From contig NC_056743.1 of assembly GCF_019279795.1 (NCBI RefSeq), positions 926,415,516-926,479,515 on the forward strand: a stretch of DNA of 64,000 nucleotides, given 5' to 3'. Of this stretch, positions 10,596 to 23,446 are shown in pieces (the stretch's first letter is position 1; every line of letters begins with the position of its first letter). The position numbers and the translations under genes were made by a program. The DNA is from Protopterus annectens. Lineage: Eukaryota > Chordata > Ceratodontiformes > Protopteridae. Under the pieces are notes generated by a model. That model was not told where the DNA came from and ran no database searches. It worked only from the letters and a program-made list of their open reading frames with translations.

Positions 10596-11825
10596 TTTAC
10601 ATATTAATCCCTAAGGCACAACAACTGGGCTAGGCTAAACGGAAATTATGTTTCACAGGAACATATGCATTTAATTGAAAGTTTTGATATGCATCCAAAA
10701 GCTATTTCAGATCATGTGCCAATAATAGCTAAAATAAAAATGCAAGGTAATTAAATAAAAATGAGATACTTGCACTTCCCCACCTATCTCTTAAAAAGAG
10801 AAGAATTTAAGGAATGGGTAAGTTGGAATTATGCATGAGTTATTAGGGAAGACAGAAATTTCTTCTGAAAAAATATAGCTAGGGAGTGGGATAAAATTAA
10901 AGTAGGGTTTAAAAAAGGGTGGAAATTAAAAAAGAGAGATATGATTAAGAAGTGACAAGTATTATTTAGAGGGACTGACAAAGGTTAAAGTAATGTACAA
11001 TAGGGGGAATCTCACAGAATAAGAAGTGGTGAACTTGCAGGGTGCTAAAGAGAAAACAGGGGGACTATCTTGTTAATATGCATGCGTTTAAAAAAACTGC
11101 TGTTAAGCAACAGGTTTTTTAATAACTCCAGAGCACCAAAGCTTTTAGCACAATGGCTCAGGCAGCAGAAAGTAGGAAAGGTTTGTTGGCAAGCTTACGG
11201 TGTCTATAACAAGGAAAATAATTAGACATCCTATGCAAGTATTAGAAATATTTTGGAAATTTTATAAAAACCTGTATAAAACAGGGAAATGTGGAAATCA
11301 AGAAAAAGCACAAATGGAAATGTTTATGGAAAAATTAAATATGCCAATGTTCAAGGTAGATTAGGCTCTACTAATAAAAATTAGGGTAGGAGAAGATGAG
11401 ACTAAAATGGTGAGGTTTAACCCATCTACAGGAAAGTCCTCAGGAATATATGGTATTCCTGTGGATGTCTGGAAGACAGAAGGGAAGAAAGTGACAATGA
11501 TTTGGATTTTAAAAGGAGAAGATGCACCAACATCCTATAAGAAAGCAATGGTGGCTGTAATACCTAAAGATGTAAAGACCTAACAGATCCAACTTCATAT
11601 AGGCCAATTTCGATTCTAAACCATGATTATAAAGTGTTTATGTCTTATAGTAGGTTAAAGAATGGCAAAGGTGATGCCAAAATTGATAGATATAGATCAA
11701 TGTGGTTTTGTGGAGGGGCGGCAAACATTTGACGACATTAATAGAACAATGACAATCCAGAGGGAAGCAGAATGTTAAGAAAATACCACTGTTGTTGGTG
11801 GGTCTTCATGCACAGAAAGCATTTG

Positions 11826-11858
<33 letters not shown>

Positions 11859-12300
11859 TGACTCCAAAATATTATATTTATACCCAAATCAGACTTCAAA
11901 GAATTATTCCTCAGGGAGATTGCAAATGTTGGTGGTATGATGGGAAGAAATAGGTAATTGAAAACATATTTTGGGAGTGTAATGTGTTGGCAAACTTTAA
12001 AAATTCCCCTGTAGACTTCTCTATCAGAAATACTGGGCTAGAAAATTGGTATAACTAATAAAATTGTTTTTTGAGTTGTGATACAGAATTGGAATTGCCT
12101 AGACATAGTAAGGCTTTGCTATGTTTAATTCTGGTGGCTGCCGAAAAAAGCAAATACTAGAAAATGGAAATCAAAGTCTAAACCAACTGTACTAGAAGTA
12201 GTGAATATAGTAACAGAGATAAAATAACTAAAAGGGTAATAGCAAATTACATAGAAATAATGTGAATTGTGGGAACAATACAAGCAGAATAATGTTTTGA
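10596..12300 (+). mobile_element. Tx1/L1-like LINE, 3' portion
   Basis: This continues the LINE cut by DIRS A. It resumes with MHPKAISDHVPIIAKIKMQ, the SDH motif of the endonuclease. The RT follows near 11590 (SYRPISILNHDYKV, IDQCGFVEGRQ), then stops at a TA run at about 11826-11850. The C-terminal Cys segment comes next (CKCWWYDGKK, FWECNVLANF), then AAEKSKYQKMEIK. The RT catalytic core is missing, apparently by deletion at the TA run. Stops are frequent, so the copy is dead. Confidence 0.72.
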
Positions 12301-12388
12301 AGGCAGAATGAGGTTTAAGGAAAGCAGAAATTGAATGAGCTATGTGATGTTTGGCATCTCCTTGATGGCTGATGTGCATGTCTCTATC

Positions 12389-13400
12389 CTAGTTATCCAT
12401 CTTCCTTGAACCTTCCCATGTGAGCTTCCCAAGCAAAGACTGTTGCAGTTCAGAGTTTGGGGAGTTATGTATAGCATACTTCTGACGATACAAGTCAATA
12501 CCACCTACACCAGTGAGTGAAAATGTCAATGCCATAGGTTCTTCAGGTACTAAAATATCTTTTTCCATGTGTAGCCTGGCTAGGTGGACCATGAAAACGG
12601 AGGAAAACATGTATCAAAGTGAAATCACGATGGTCCTTACTCTCATGCAAGTCCTCTTTACTATTTGTAAGAAAAACATGTCCATGAATGAAGACAAAAA
12701 ACAAGCTCATCGACATCTTTTCTAATAAGAGTAAAAATCTGCCCTCCTTGGACTTCAGTCCTGCTCCTAGGATGTCATGTCAAGAGTAGGGAAATGGCCA
12801 CACTTTAGGTAGCTGAAGAAGTTGCCCAAACTGGTCAGGCGAACGGTAAAGTGATCCAATGCCTTTTTTAGCTTCTACTTGGAAAAGAGACAGTATTAAG
12901 CAGTCACTCAAGAATGAGTAAATATGAATGCCCTTCAATCTGAAGTGGGAAATGACTAAAGTTTAGCATATGGTAAATACCCTGGAAGCAGCTAAGAGTC
13001 CAAAGGCTAAGGACGTGAAATGGAAATATTACATCTCTGCTACAAACCTCAGGAACCTACTGCCTTTCTTAAAAATTTGGATATGAAGGTAGGACTGCAT
13101 CAGGTCTAAGTTGACCAAGACAATATCTGGTAGCAGTAAAGGAGGAAGCCACTACTGAATTAACATTATGAACTTCTTCATGTAAAGACATTTGTTTAGA
13201 GTGGATAGGTCCATAAATGGGTCTTCAAAGTCAGTTTTTCTAGGCACTAGAAAAGGTCCAGAATAAAATCCTGTCCCCTGCACTTCCAGAGAGACACTTT
13301 CTATGTCAGTAGAATAAAGAATATACTCTAAGATGGGCACTACTACAGACATGTCAACTAGGCAAGGAATGGGATCCACATTTTAGAGTGGATGCACTAA
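12389..13400 (-). mobile_element. ancient DIRS RT relic
   Basis: Decayed minus-strand sequence whose order matches the RT of the younger DIRS copies. GTGFYSGPFLVPRKT and STLNKCLYMKKFIML lie at 13300-13152. Nucleotide-level traces of the LDLKEAYLH and YLDD regions follow (about 13130-12900), then HLARLHMEKD near 12580. There are many indels and no intact frame. It is clearly older than copies A-F. Confidence 0.6.
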
Positions 13401-13552
13401 ACTCAGTTTTGTATCTTGTAGTAATTGCCTACCTTTACCAAAACTCTGTGGTCAGGTAAAGCCATTTGTTTCTGAAATTAGGTAGTCTAGCACCTAGCAC
13501 ATGACAGGGGATAGGATGGCAATCAAGAGCATGTTCTGAGACAAACAGAAGG

Positions 13553-14511
13553 TCTTCGGCTAACGAAGTCCGCAGATGACTGCAAGCTAGGAGCCATAAT
13601 TGAAACTCCTAATGATGTGGATGTCCTACAAAAGGGCCTCACTGAGACAGATGCCTGGTGTCAAAGCCATGACCTCAAGCTCGATGCCAAAAAGTGCACT
13701 GTCATCCCCTTTGGTAAAAACTCTGTACCCATGAGCTACCACACAGGTAGTAGTCTACTTAACACGGAAAGTGTAATAAGAGACCTTGGGACAGAGGTGG
13801 ACAGTAGTCTCTCCTTTGATAATCATATCGCCACAGTAATCAGGAAATCCCTTACGTCGCACACCTCATCACAAAAGGTTTCTCATCCAGGAAAAAAAGA
13901 GGTCATTGTTCCCCTCTACTCGTCACTCATTAGACCCATTGTACAGTACAATGCCCCTTTTGGTATGTACCTCACAAGACATCTACAACAACTGGAAAGG
14001 CCACAGAAATACCTCATAAAGAGGATTATCGGCCTCAAATAGATGCCCTATGCAGACAGTCTCAAAAAACTCCAGCTTTACTCTGTCGCATATCGCCTAC
14101 ACAGAGGCAATCTCTGCCAAACATACAAAGCTATGTCAAACCCAGAGCTGTTGGACATGCTCCACTTAAAGAAATCCCAATCCCTCCGAGCTACACGCTC
14201 TAGGGACATAAACCTTGTCACCACAATAAACAGAACATGCTGGAGGGATAGATTCCTGGCCCAGAGACTTCCCATACTCTTGAACAAACTACCTATCTAT
14301 ATCAAACAAAGCTCCTCATTAGCACTCTTCAAGAAAAATCTTGATGATTGGATGGGAAATAGGAAATTCACCCCAGGGATCACCTCTGTGGCTCTGCTCA
14401 ACAGGGGCACAGGAAAATAATTTTCTTGAGTGGTAAAAGCCAGGGTACCTTTTTGGCTAGACTTCTATAGGCCCTCGGGCTGATAGCCTATTACCTACCT
14501 ATGAACCTATA
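13553..14511 (+). mobile_element. CR1-like LINE, 3' part
   Basis: A 5'-truncated copy starting inside the RT. It has ADDCKLGAIIETP (the FADD box with a preceding Ser), LTETDAWCQSH, AKKCTVIPFGKNS, LYSSLIRPIVQYNAPFGMYL, then the C-terminal region to LALFKKNLDDWMGNRK. It has two open segments (13617-14042 and 14043-14420) in the same frame, separated by a single TAG. The 3' end has the family tail, finishing CCTATGAACCTATA, as in the copies ending at 21611, 56633 and 58057. The plus orientation is opposite to the host gene. Confidence 0.82.
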
Positions 14512-16077
14512 AAAATCAGTTATAGTAAATGCCTTGGCAACAATGCAAACTCAGCTAAAGCCTTCCTGAATGAAGCATTGATCTGACAGCTACATTTGCA
14601 GGAATTGTGCTGTTAGTCACTAACACATTACTTGGATTTGATAATTTCTCCGTGGCTATATGATGGGGACAAAGTTTTCCTGTGAAAACCATTCTGTGGT
14701 GTACAAAGGCTGCAAACTTGCTAGCCCAGTGTCAGACTTAAAAGGACGCAACATGTATTGGGGAAGCAGAAGAAAAAGATGCTGGGGTAGACAAGGCTGT
14801 AGTCACTAAAGCTGGTGCCAACTGGTCCACAGAGGATTGATGGGGCCATTAAAGCCTCATGCTCTTTGCCTTAACATTTTAGGTCTATCCATCTTAAAAT
14901 GGTGCTTCAGTTTCTGTTCATTAGAATCACTAGAGGAATATGTGCTTGATGATCAGCCTAAAGCCAGAAGCTTTCTGTATTTGATAAAAGCCATAAAAAG
15001 TTTTCTTCCTCATAAGCATACAGACTTTAGATGCTGACATTAAGTGATGCCTACTGAGGTAGAAAAAAATATCACTGAAGGTGACAATCATTTGACAGAA
15101 TCTGTCTCCTGGATGTACACACGATGGTGATCTTTTCTGGGAATATCATTAGCCTCAGAAAGATCTTCAAAATCACAACCAAAAAAGCAAAAGTCGATGT
15201 TTTTCAATGTATTGTACTACTTGATTTACTTACTGTTTATTAACCCAGTTGTTACTCTGGTTTAAAGACCCTGTTCAGGCATGTCCAAGGCCACAACTGC
15301 CAGTCAATATATTAAGTACAGTTCAAAGTACAAAAGCAACAAACAATATAAACAGCACAATGGCCATTAATTTTTAACAGTAAAAGTTATATAATGGGAT
15401 ATTATTTTTTATAATACATACAGGTAGGGTGAATAAACAGTTATTACAATTAAGGCATTTTAAAAATTACAGTAAGAAACATTTTACAGCAATACACTAA
15501 ACCAGCAAGTACAGAAAAATCAGAATTTGGGTACTTACCACAGTACCCAGGAAAGTGCCTTTTTGAAACCAGCACAGCAAATGAGCAGCTATCCACCTAC
15601 AGCTAACTCCTAAGTTCTAATATGAATGATACTGCAGCAGTCAGCCTTATCATGGACGGTTACCAGGTCAGTTGGCATGTGCATTCCTGCATCTGGCACA
15701 TTGCATGATGAATGTGTGTTGGAATGGGCAAGTGGACATCCACAAGCACAGGATCTTATAAATTTTCAGCTGAATAATGAAAGGTGGAAAATACAAACCC
15801 GACCACTGTAACCTTTACTGAAGATCTTCAATGATAGATTTCTTTCTTCCAGCAATTTACTAGGTACTGCCTTCTGCAGCTTATTTTAGAATACTCAAAA
15901 ACTCAGGGTTTATCTCCCTTAGTATTACTTAAGGGACAATATAAGGTACTGCCCGGGTTTATTGCTGCACTTTGGTCTTTCAGTTTTGTGAATTCACAGC
16001 TTTCCCAAATATCAGACTACTATTCTTTCATTATACGCCCGCACCATTCAAACTGCTGAATTTAGCAAAGGACTCAC
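14512..16077. other. intronic stretch without recognised gene
   Basis: This lies between the CR1-like copy and the downstream splice donor of the second PAN2 exon. Only short incidental frames are visible. I found no further exon of the host gene and no element end I can name. Confidence 0.5.
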
Positions 16078-16215
16078 CTCCTTCCTCTGGTGATAAGTTT
16101 CACCAATTTTAATGTGTGCCACAAGGTTTCCACCAGTCCGGGGATCCAGAACGTGGGCAACTGTACCAAACAGATCATAGATATACACACCTTCTTCTTC
16201 TTCTACCAGACATAA
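16078..16215 (-). CDS. PAN2: PAN2 exon (46 codons, phase 0 to phase 0)
   Basis: PAN2 is the catalytic subunit of the PAN2-PAN3 deadenylase, which shortens mRNA poly(A) tails in the cytoplasm. On the minus strand the exon is bordered by TTTTGCAG and GTGAGTCC, canonical acceptor and donor sites. Its 138 bp are fully open and encode LCLVEEEEGVYIYDLFGTV followed by AHVLDPRTGGNLVAHIKIGE and TYHQRKE. The RTGG-LVAHIK-GETYHQRKE pattern is how I recall the conserved PAN2 segment just before the V-T-H-Q-Q-W-Y-L-F block. It joins the exon at 48579-48720 in frame. The next exon lies beyond the window start, since no match to the following motif was found. Confidence 0.82.
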
Positions 16216-17600
16216 CTGCAAAAGCAATATAGCAATTATTAATTAATAAATTATATAATGTACAGAAGAAAAATAACACAGAGAACAAAAGTTCCACATT
16301 AAGTACATGCATATTGCCTAACATACTTCATACTGGCTAAATTTAAAGCAGACCAAGCAAACAATGGTGTCTGCTGCTGTATAAGCACTTACAAAGTGTA
16401 TTGCATATAGCAAGAATGCAACTACTATACCTCTACATGATGATCTGCTCCAAACAAAAACTGTAATCTCTTTTTCACTAAGGGGTTCTGCAGCAGAAAT
16501 CAATGAAAGGATATGCATCAGTCCACTTCATCTATCTTCTCTGCATAACTTTGTAAAGGTGCAGACTGGACATCTCTTCACTAACATCAGTAAAATGGCG
16601 CACCCATGTGGTTCCTCATGCTCTTTGCAGTTCTTCCTTTTTCTCTAAATCGTTTCTCTGAATTTTTGTTATAAGACCCCTGGCATCTCAGAAACCCTAT
16701 GGCTAGAATATTTATATTTCTTTCTCTAACCATAGGCATAGTCAGCCTGACAGATTTTTCCATGAGTACTGCTCAGTGTCACTCAACTAGAAGAATCATG
16801 GTTGGCTTAAAAGATATAGGGAGCAAAGGCTGGATCAAAGTTATTGCAGAGGGACAGACACAGAAAACAGCTTAAGGAATGGGTCTAATGCAACTGGACT
16901 GGATTTAAAAGAGATTGCAGTCTCATTTGTAGCCTAATGGGAGGCCTTCAAAAGAGAGGTGGGGAAAATGGTCATTCAGTTGGGGAAAAATCTGGAGCTT
17001 GTGGAATTGCATCCAGAACTGCAAATTTGAAGGGGGAAAATTTGTGTAATGCAGCTGCAGCATTAAAAGAAAAGTAAGTAAAGAAAAACACTTTCTCAGA
17101 GGCACCACTAAGGTCAGAGAGAAAAGTGTTCTGACACAAATAGAGACAAAGGCATTCTTCTTGGGATATGCATCTAAAGCCTCCCAAGCATACAACACAA
17201 ACAGTTAAAGGTACATAAGTCAAAACATAAATTGTTTGAAAGATGGTTGCAGGAGGGAGTATCTTGTCCCCAATGAGGCTAATCACATATTTTAAGATTT
17301 CTATGTAGATCTGTATCAGCTGGCACAGCTCCTAACCCTGTGTTACTAAACCGTTTCTTTCATTCAAGTACTCCCACATCAATTCTAAGAATTGTGATTT
17401 GCTAAATTCGCCCTTGAGATTAGGGGAAATTGATCGATGTATCTCTTCACTGGCATTTGAGAAATCACTAGACACAGGCAGGTTCCCAATTGGTTTCTTC
17501 AAATGTGTAAAATGAAAACAGTGTTTCCTCTGCTGCAGCTGTTTTCAGCAATCTCACATCAAGGATCCCTACCTTACTTTATCAGACTGGCTGATATTTT
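16216..17600. other. intronic stretch without recognised gene
   Basis: No convincing coding segment, RNA gene or repeat boundary seen. There are short open frames only. Confidence 0.45.
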
Positions 17601-17615
17601 ATCATTTTGGAAAAA

Positions 17616-17720
17616 AAGGTAGGATCACTCACTTCCTGACAACTACAGACCCATGCCTCTTTTGGCAACAGAGATAAAGATCTTTGATAGAATGTTTTGC
17701 TGGTTGTACGGAAAACGTTA
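17616..17720 (+). pseudogene. short LINE reverse-transcriptase remnant
   Basis: The plus strand reads DNYRPMPLLATEIKIFDRMF, which resembles the N-x-R-P-I-x-L-L block at the start of LINE RT domains (L1/Tx1 or related). Nothing else of the element is recognisable on either side, so the assignment is weak. Confidence 0.35.
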
Positions 17721-17879
17721 TCCTCAAATTTTCATCAAATTATCATTAAGGATTTGCTAAGATACCATCATGGCTGCCTGAACGACATCCCCATTTGGAT
17801 GGCTCTCATCCTCAAACTGTGCAGATGATGTCCCAAGTACAGGAAAACAAACGTCTGACTCAGATTAGAGGCTTGATGT

Positions 17880-18560
17880 TCATCAGGAATGACAGCAAGC
17901 AGGACCAAGAAGAAACAGACTTCTTGGGTCCTGAGATCCCCTGAGTGGGCTCCTCAAGCAGAGTCCAAGGAATTTTCTGTTAGCATCCATGTGTCTGGGC
18001 CTAGCTTTTAAAGGATCACTAACTTTTTCTTGATAATGGTCAGGGAAAGGGATTGATGCTCCAAATAATGAACATGCTGGCACCATCTGTGGTACCAATG
18101 AAACTTCCTCATATACAGTGTTGCTAGTGGGACATCAAGACTGAAGAAGCCATGTAACTCACTGTCATAAGAAACTCCCTGTGATAGAGATGTGATGGAA
18201 TTTGTCAGGAAGAGGACTTTTTTGAGGGAGGAAGGTCCGCTACAGAATGGCACCCATACAGGCTTCAATTAACAAAATCTGATTAGGGGTAGCAGGTGCA
18301 ATACTGGCAGGTTTAAACAGAGTCCAAGGTTTTGGCAGCTGGCAAGAGTGAACTGTATTGCCTACTGTGCCTCTTCTAGTGTTGGTGCCTAAATGAGGCA
18401 GCCATCCAGCTATGGTAAATATGAATGTCCTTGATCCTGTAGAAGGCAATTACTGAAGCCAGGCACTTTAAGAATATCCTGGATTCAGCAGAAAACCAAA
18501 GGGCAAGAAAATGAATCTGAAGCCCTCCACTTTGAGTCTGGGACAACTTCTATTTTCAGT
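17880..18560 (-). mobile_element. ancient DIRS RT relic
   Basis: Decayed minus-strand sequence. It includes LYMRKFHWYHRWCQHVHYLE (18115-18040), which aligns with the ARLHMRKLQWYLKSVWTQHC block of copies A-E. A stretch at about 18360-18500 parallels the region around the YLDD motif and the APRVFTKCLA block. There is no intact frame. It is older than the complete copies and in the same orientation. Confidence 0.55.
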
Positions 18561-21500
18561 GGCTAGTGGTATGTGTCCCCTGTAAATAAGTAAATAGAGC
18601 TACAAGAGATATACGACTCTCATGCACACAGGCACATACGCGTTAGCATGCAAGCAACCTGCATAAGCATAATCTCACCACATAGCAGGTCCCTATGGGA
18701 TGCAACCAATTATATCATTAGCATATCTCAATGCATCCCTCTACAATTTCCACCTGACAAATAAGCACCTTACAGTAGTCTACATGATATGTCTATATTT
18801 AATGAAACGAAAACTGGCCAGGAACAATAACATATCCACATGCAGGACAGTGACATTATTTTCCATTACCACTTCCTTTACCCATATTAGTTCCTCACAT
18901 TACCTACCCAGCACCACCAAAAATGTTAACTACATGTAACAGAAAGATCTGCAAGTAGCATGAACAGTCTTGCACAGGACACAGACGACACATCCAAAAA
19001 TTTAAAAAAAGTTTACAATTACAGTCATGACACAATTTGGGGAGTTGTTGCCTATCTTATACTTCTCACGCATAAAAAGCATCAAGGTGGTGGTATCACA
19101 GGTTACCATAGCAATGCCTGCACTGCTCACTCCTCTTGGGAATGTTTGTAGCCTTAGAAGTTCACAGCAAGCATCAACTTTTCGAAAGGGGTCACTATAA
19201 GGATCCAGCAACAACTTCCAGAACTGTCTGTAAAGGAGGCAAAGTATAATCTTGCTCTACTTCACAGACCATGCAGGTCTTCTCTGAAGTGGCAACTGCC
19301 ATGCAAATATCATCTGACAATGATGGCACTTTCACAAGGAGTAACAAAGCAACCAGTAAATAATGCAAAAAACATAACTTTGAAAATACAGCCTGTTGTT
19401 TTTTAGGAGCATGACTTACGTTTATACTTACGCAGGTCTTGTGCACAAGTCTATGAGTCCAGGATGTCAGAAGCACTGAGAACCTAGTTGCACTATCTGC
19501 CTCATACATGCAACAGCAAAATAGAGAGATTCATAGCCTGTTATAGTACTTGGTTTCATTTGTTGATGTATGCAAAATGGTAAAAAGTTGCAGATACAGA
19601 CAGCATGTCATCATACTTAAATGCTAAAGCATTCCAACCCTGCAAGTGAATTTGAAGTTATACAAAATGGTGTGCAGAAGTAAAGAATCAGTCTGTGGGG
19701 CCAGAAAAAGCTCTGAGGAAGTATACATAAGCACCATACAGGAAAGGTGAGGGAAGATGTACTTCTCTAACTGCCTAAAATGTGTACTCTTGCAGAGGAA
19801 TGCAGTGCACCAAAGAGGAGCAAGTAGCAATATATCTACCTATAAATATTGTGGGTTCATAAACTGCACTGGTCACAACTCTCTGCATTATTCCAGAAGT
19901 ACCTGTTCCTATACATCCAGTTATGCCCTGTGATTACAGCTATACTATGCTAACACATGCATATTTCTTCCACTACAGTGCTTAACAGTTGTGTCTACCA
20001 TGTTTCTTTAGGTGCTACTGTTAGCAGTAAGTGCTTCCTTTCTGTCACATATGCATGCAGTAACTACCTGAGAGGATCAACCATGTAATGAGTGCAGATG
20101 TACATGTGTGGCAGGTCCACCAGCTGTATATGTTCACACATATGCCCCTCACTAAAGTATGGTATATGTCATTTACCTGTGTCTGCAGCTGTCAAACTAC
20201 TGTTCACACTACTAAACACTGTACATCTATGTCTCTTGTTTTCATAGGTATCATTATGTTTGGAGAACACAGTAGATGGCTGAGATAAAACGATTTTAGC
20301 CCCTCTGAAAATATCCTCCTGCAGACACTAAGGACCCATGGACAGAGCTTGTCAATAGAGGGGGTGCTAACCAGCCTTTACAATGTGTGGCAATATTCAA
20401 TGACATCAGTGCTGCTGGGAGACAAAAATTACATGTTGCAGTAATATCACAGCCATGCCACCACAATAAGATATACCATGGCAAGGCAGAGGCACACTCC
20501 ATGGCAGCACAGAGGCCAGCCTTTGGAGGGGATAACCAGGCACCATGAGCTAACAGAGGTGAAGGGAGTTTTTGGAGTCCTTCAATGGGGACAGTGGTGC
20601 TGGGATAATCCTGAAAGGAGTAGACATTGGCACCAGGATGGTATAACACTCATGCATCTCAGTAGATGATGCACTAAGTTAGTATCACACAGAACTTATA
20701 CCACAACTGTACATACAGACTATATGCTGGCCATAGGATCTACCGCATAAGTTTTTTTATGTAGGAACATCAAGAATACTACCACATCAGGATGGCAGGA
20801 GACATACATGAGGGCTGCATACATCTTGCTGCATGAACAAACACAGTATACATACTACAGGTGCCACAGTTTCTGCACAGATAGTCACAGGCCAGAATAC
20901 TGCAACACAATGATACAAGTGAAGGCTGGGGCAGAACACCAGGCATATGCTGGCACCCTTGCAGGGGCTGGCAATGATGCTGAGACAAAAATACCACAGT
21001 CACAGAAAAAGAACACTGTAACATCATCTGTCCTGAATCTAGGGTGCAGAGCACTGACAGTACAATGTGAAACTGCACTCTCACCCAAAGATGAACGCAA
21101 GGTTGCACACTGTTCAGAGGGGCTTTCCCATGGTTGTAAATCCAGTGATGCGCCCCCTTTTGCTTTCACAACAGATGAGTGCACTGCATCTGATATGGGT
21201 ATACCATCCATAGAAAAGTTTCACAGGGATGCCTGATGCCATCATGTATCACATTTGGCCCCTGACATGCGGACAGTACTCAGAATCATCATTAGATCTG
21301 CCAAAGTATTTTCTGGGCAGAGTTTGCTGCTACTCAGGCCTTCATGGAGTGCTACACTGCTTGGCATTTACAAGAAAATCATCCAGCACTATCAGTAGCT
21401 CCATGGATACATGAAGTCCAGGAACAATATAATGACTAGTTTCATAAGATGTATAATGGGACACATTGCTTACATTTCCACCATCATGTGGATGTGTATC

Positions 21501-21610
21501 AGCGCCATCTTCTCTGCCAAGGCCAGCAAAGTTTTCACTGATCAATTATGTACACTGTACCTTTGTGTAGAAGGGCAACTCAGTACATGGTCATTATCTG
21601 TATCAGGAAG
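18561..21610. other. intronic stretch without recognised gene
   Basis: About 3 kb with several incidental frames (for example 20808-21236 plus and 20885-21211 minus, overlapping in antisense). None shows a domain I know. I cannot name a repeat family here. Confidence 0.45.
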
Positions 21611-22917
21611 TTCATAGGTTCATAGGTAGGTACTAGACTACTGGCCCTAGGGCCTATATAAGCCTAGCCAAAAAGGTACCCTGGCGTTCACCATCCAAGA
21701 AAATTATTTACCTGTGTCCCTGTCGAGCAGAGCCACAGAAATGATCCCCAGGGTGACTTTCCTATTTCCCATCCAATCATCAAGATTTTTCTTGAAGAGT
21801 GCTAATGAGGAGCTTTGTTTGATACAGATAGGTAGTTTGTTCCAAAATATGGGGAGTCTCTGGGACAGGAATCTATCCTTCCAGCATGTTCTGTTTATTG
21901 TGGTGACAAGGTTTAAGTCCCTAGAGCGTGTAGCTCGGAAGGATTGGGATTTCTTTAAGTGGAGCATGTCCAACAGCTCTGGGTATGACACAGCTTTGTA
22001 TGTTAGGCAGACATCGCCTCTGAGTAGGCAACATGCGATGGAGTAAAGCTGGAGTTTTTTGAGATGGTCTACGTAGGGCATCTGTTTGAGGCTGGTAATC
22101 CTCTTTGTGATGTATTTCTGCAGCCTTTCCAGTTGTTGTAGATGTCTTGTGAGGTACATACCAAAAGAGGCATTGTACTCTATAATGGGTCTAATGAGTG
22201 ACGAGTAGAGGGGAACAATGACTTCTTTTTACCTGGATAAGAAACCTTTTGTGATGAGGTGTGCCATGTAGAAGGATTTCCTGACTACTGTGGTGATGTG
22301 ATTATCAAAGAAGAGACTACTGTCCACCTGTGTCCCAAGGTCTCTTATCACACTTTCGGTAGTAGACTACCGCCTATGTGGTAGTCCATGGGTACAGAGT
22401 TTTTACCAAAAGGGATGACAATGCACTTTTTGGCATTGAGCCTGAGGCCATGGCTTTGACACCAGGCATCTGTCTCAGTGAGGACCTTTTGTAGGATGTC
22501 CACATTGTTAGGAGTTTCGATTATGGCTTCTAGTTTGCACTCATCTGCGAACTTCGTTAGCCAAAGACCTTCTATGTTAGCCTGTACTTCAGAACAGTAG
22601 ATACCAAATAGGAGAGGACCCAGGACTGAACCCTGTGGTACTCCACTTGTCACTGGTCTGAAGTCAGATTTGGAGTCTGCTACATTCACAGTATGGCTTC
22701 TGTCAGTGAGCCAGTTGGCAACCCATCTTGTGACATAGAAACTTATACCTAGTTTAGTGAGTTTATCTATAATTCCAGAGTGGGGGATGGTGTAGAAAAC
22801 CTTGGTGAGATCTAGATAGGCTGTGTAAACCACCTTACCCTCATCTACGGCTTTGGTGACTGCTTCAAAGAAGTCTATCAGGTTTAGGAGACATGATCTG
22901 CCTTTTACAAACCCGAA
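21611..22917 (-). mobile_element. CR1-like LINE (3' half), left of DIRS B
   Basis: This is the 3' half of a minus-strand CR1-like LINE. It starts at FGFVKGRSCLLNLIDFFEA (22917 side) and continues with AYLDLTKVFYTIPHSG, VPQGSVLGPLLF, KFADECKLEA and the C-terminal block through LALFKKNLDDWMGNRK. It ends with the family 3' tail at 21611. The catalytic FADD box reads FADE. A frame change lies near 22160-22350. Its 5' half lies at 28484-31440, displaced by insertion of DIRS B. Confidence 0.85.
21704..22917 (-). pseudogene. CR1-like reverse transcriptase, C-terminal part
   Basis: The open pieces are 22833-22348 (fingers/palm: PQGSVLGPLL, FADECKLEAI, GLRLNAKKC) and 22159-21704 (thumb and C-terminus: LTRHLQQLERLQKY, SYPELLDMLHLKKSQ, DDWMGNRK). 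The second catalytic Asp of FADD is Glu here, and the pieces are out of frame, so the protein is dead. Sister copies at 13553 and 57323 keep the Asp pair (ADDCKL, TDDCKL). Confidence 0.8.
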
Positions 22918-23130
22918 AGTACAGTTTTGTACCTACCATAAATGTAGATGTTCGAGTGCTCATACAGCTGCAGTCATTACAGATGGGTTATCCTGCCGTC
23001 AGGCGGGTCCTCGGTTGGCCGAATTCCAAAGTCTAGGTCCGGCGTCGGTTGTCGTCGCTTCTTCCCTGATGTCAGTGTGGCAGGGGTATAAAAGAGGCAG
23101 CCAACGCCATTTTCTTCAGTTTTTCTTGCC
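22918..23130. repeat. DIRS B left inverted terminal repeat
   Basis: Inverse of 28302-28483, with about 30 additional terminal bases. A TATAAAAG box follows GGGG near 23087, and a TGATGTCA variant of the CRE-like site lies upstream of it. Both face into the element. Confidence 0.9.
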
Positions 23131-23317
23131 CCAGATGTCAGATGCCCCCAGAAGGAAGGCAAAACATAATGTTATGCAAACATGCAATATAGATAAATCA
23201 AAAAACAGTAGTTGCAAGCAAATACACTATAAAAGAATACCCCAAATAGGTTATATGATAAAGGTGTTTGTCATAAGGCCTGTCCTAAGAGGGGACGGAG
23301 GGGGGGGGGGTAACCTG

Positions 23318-23411
23318 GACTGCAGCTGTATGAGCACTCGAACATCTCCATTATGGTAGGTACAAAACTGTACTATGTTCATCGTGCATACAGCTGCAGT
23401 CATTACAGATG
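23318..23411. repeat. DIRS B internal complementary region
   Basis: Complement of the left terminus up to AACTGTACT (23374), then complement of the right terminus from ATGTTCATCGTGCATAC (23375). It carries the B/F-type GCAGCTGTAT motif, matching its own ends. A G run of about 10 bases precedes it. Confidence 0.9.
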
Positions 23412-23446
23412 GGAAGAATCCCAAAGCTAAGTAAGGGTGGTAGGCA

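Noticed and set aside
15530..15620. Donor-like GTAAGTACCC on the minus strand near 15530 as a possible further PAN2 exon
   Set aside because: The sequence before it does not encode the expected next PAN2 residues in the required phase, and no matching acceptor was found.
20808..21236. Overlapping sense and antisense frames of 108-142 codons
   Set aside because: No recognisable domain on either strand and no splice signals. Composition resembles the surrounding intron. I considered a DNA-transposon protein but found no motif.
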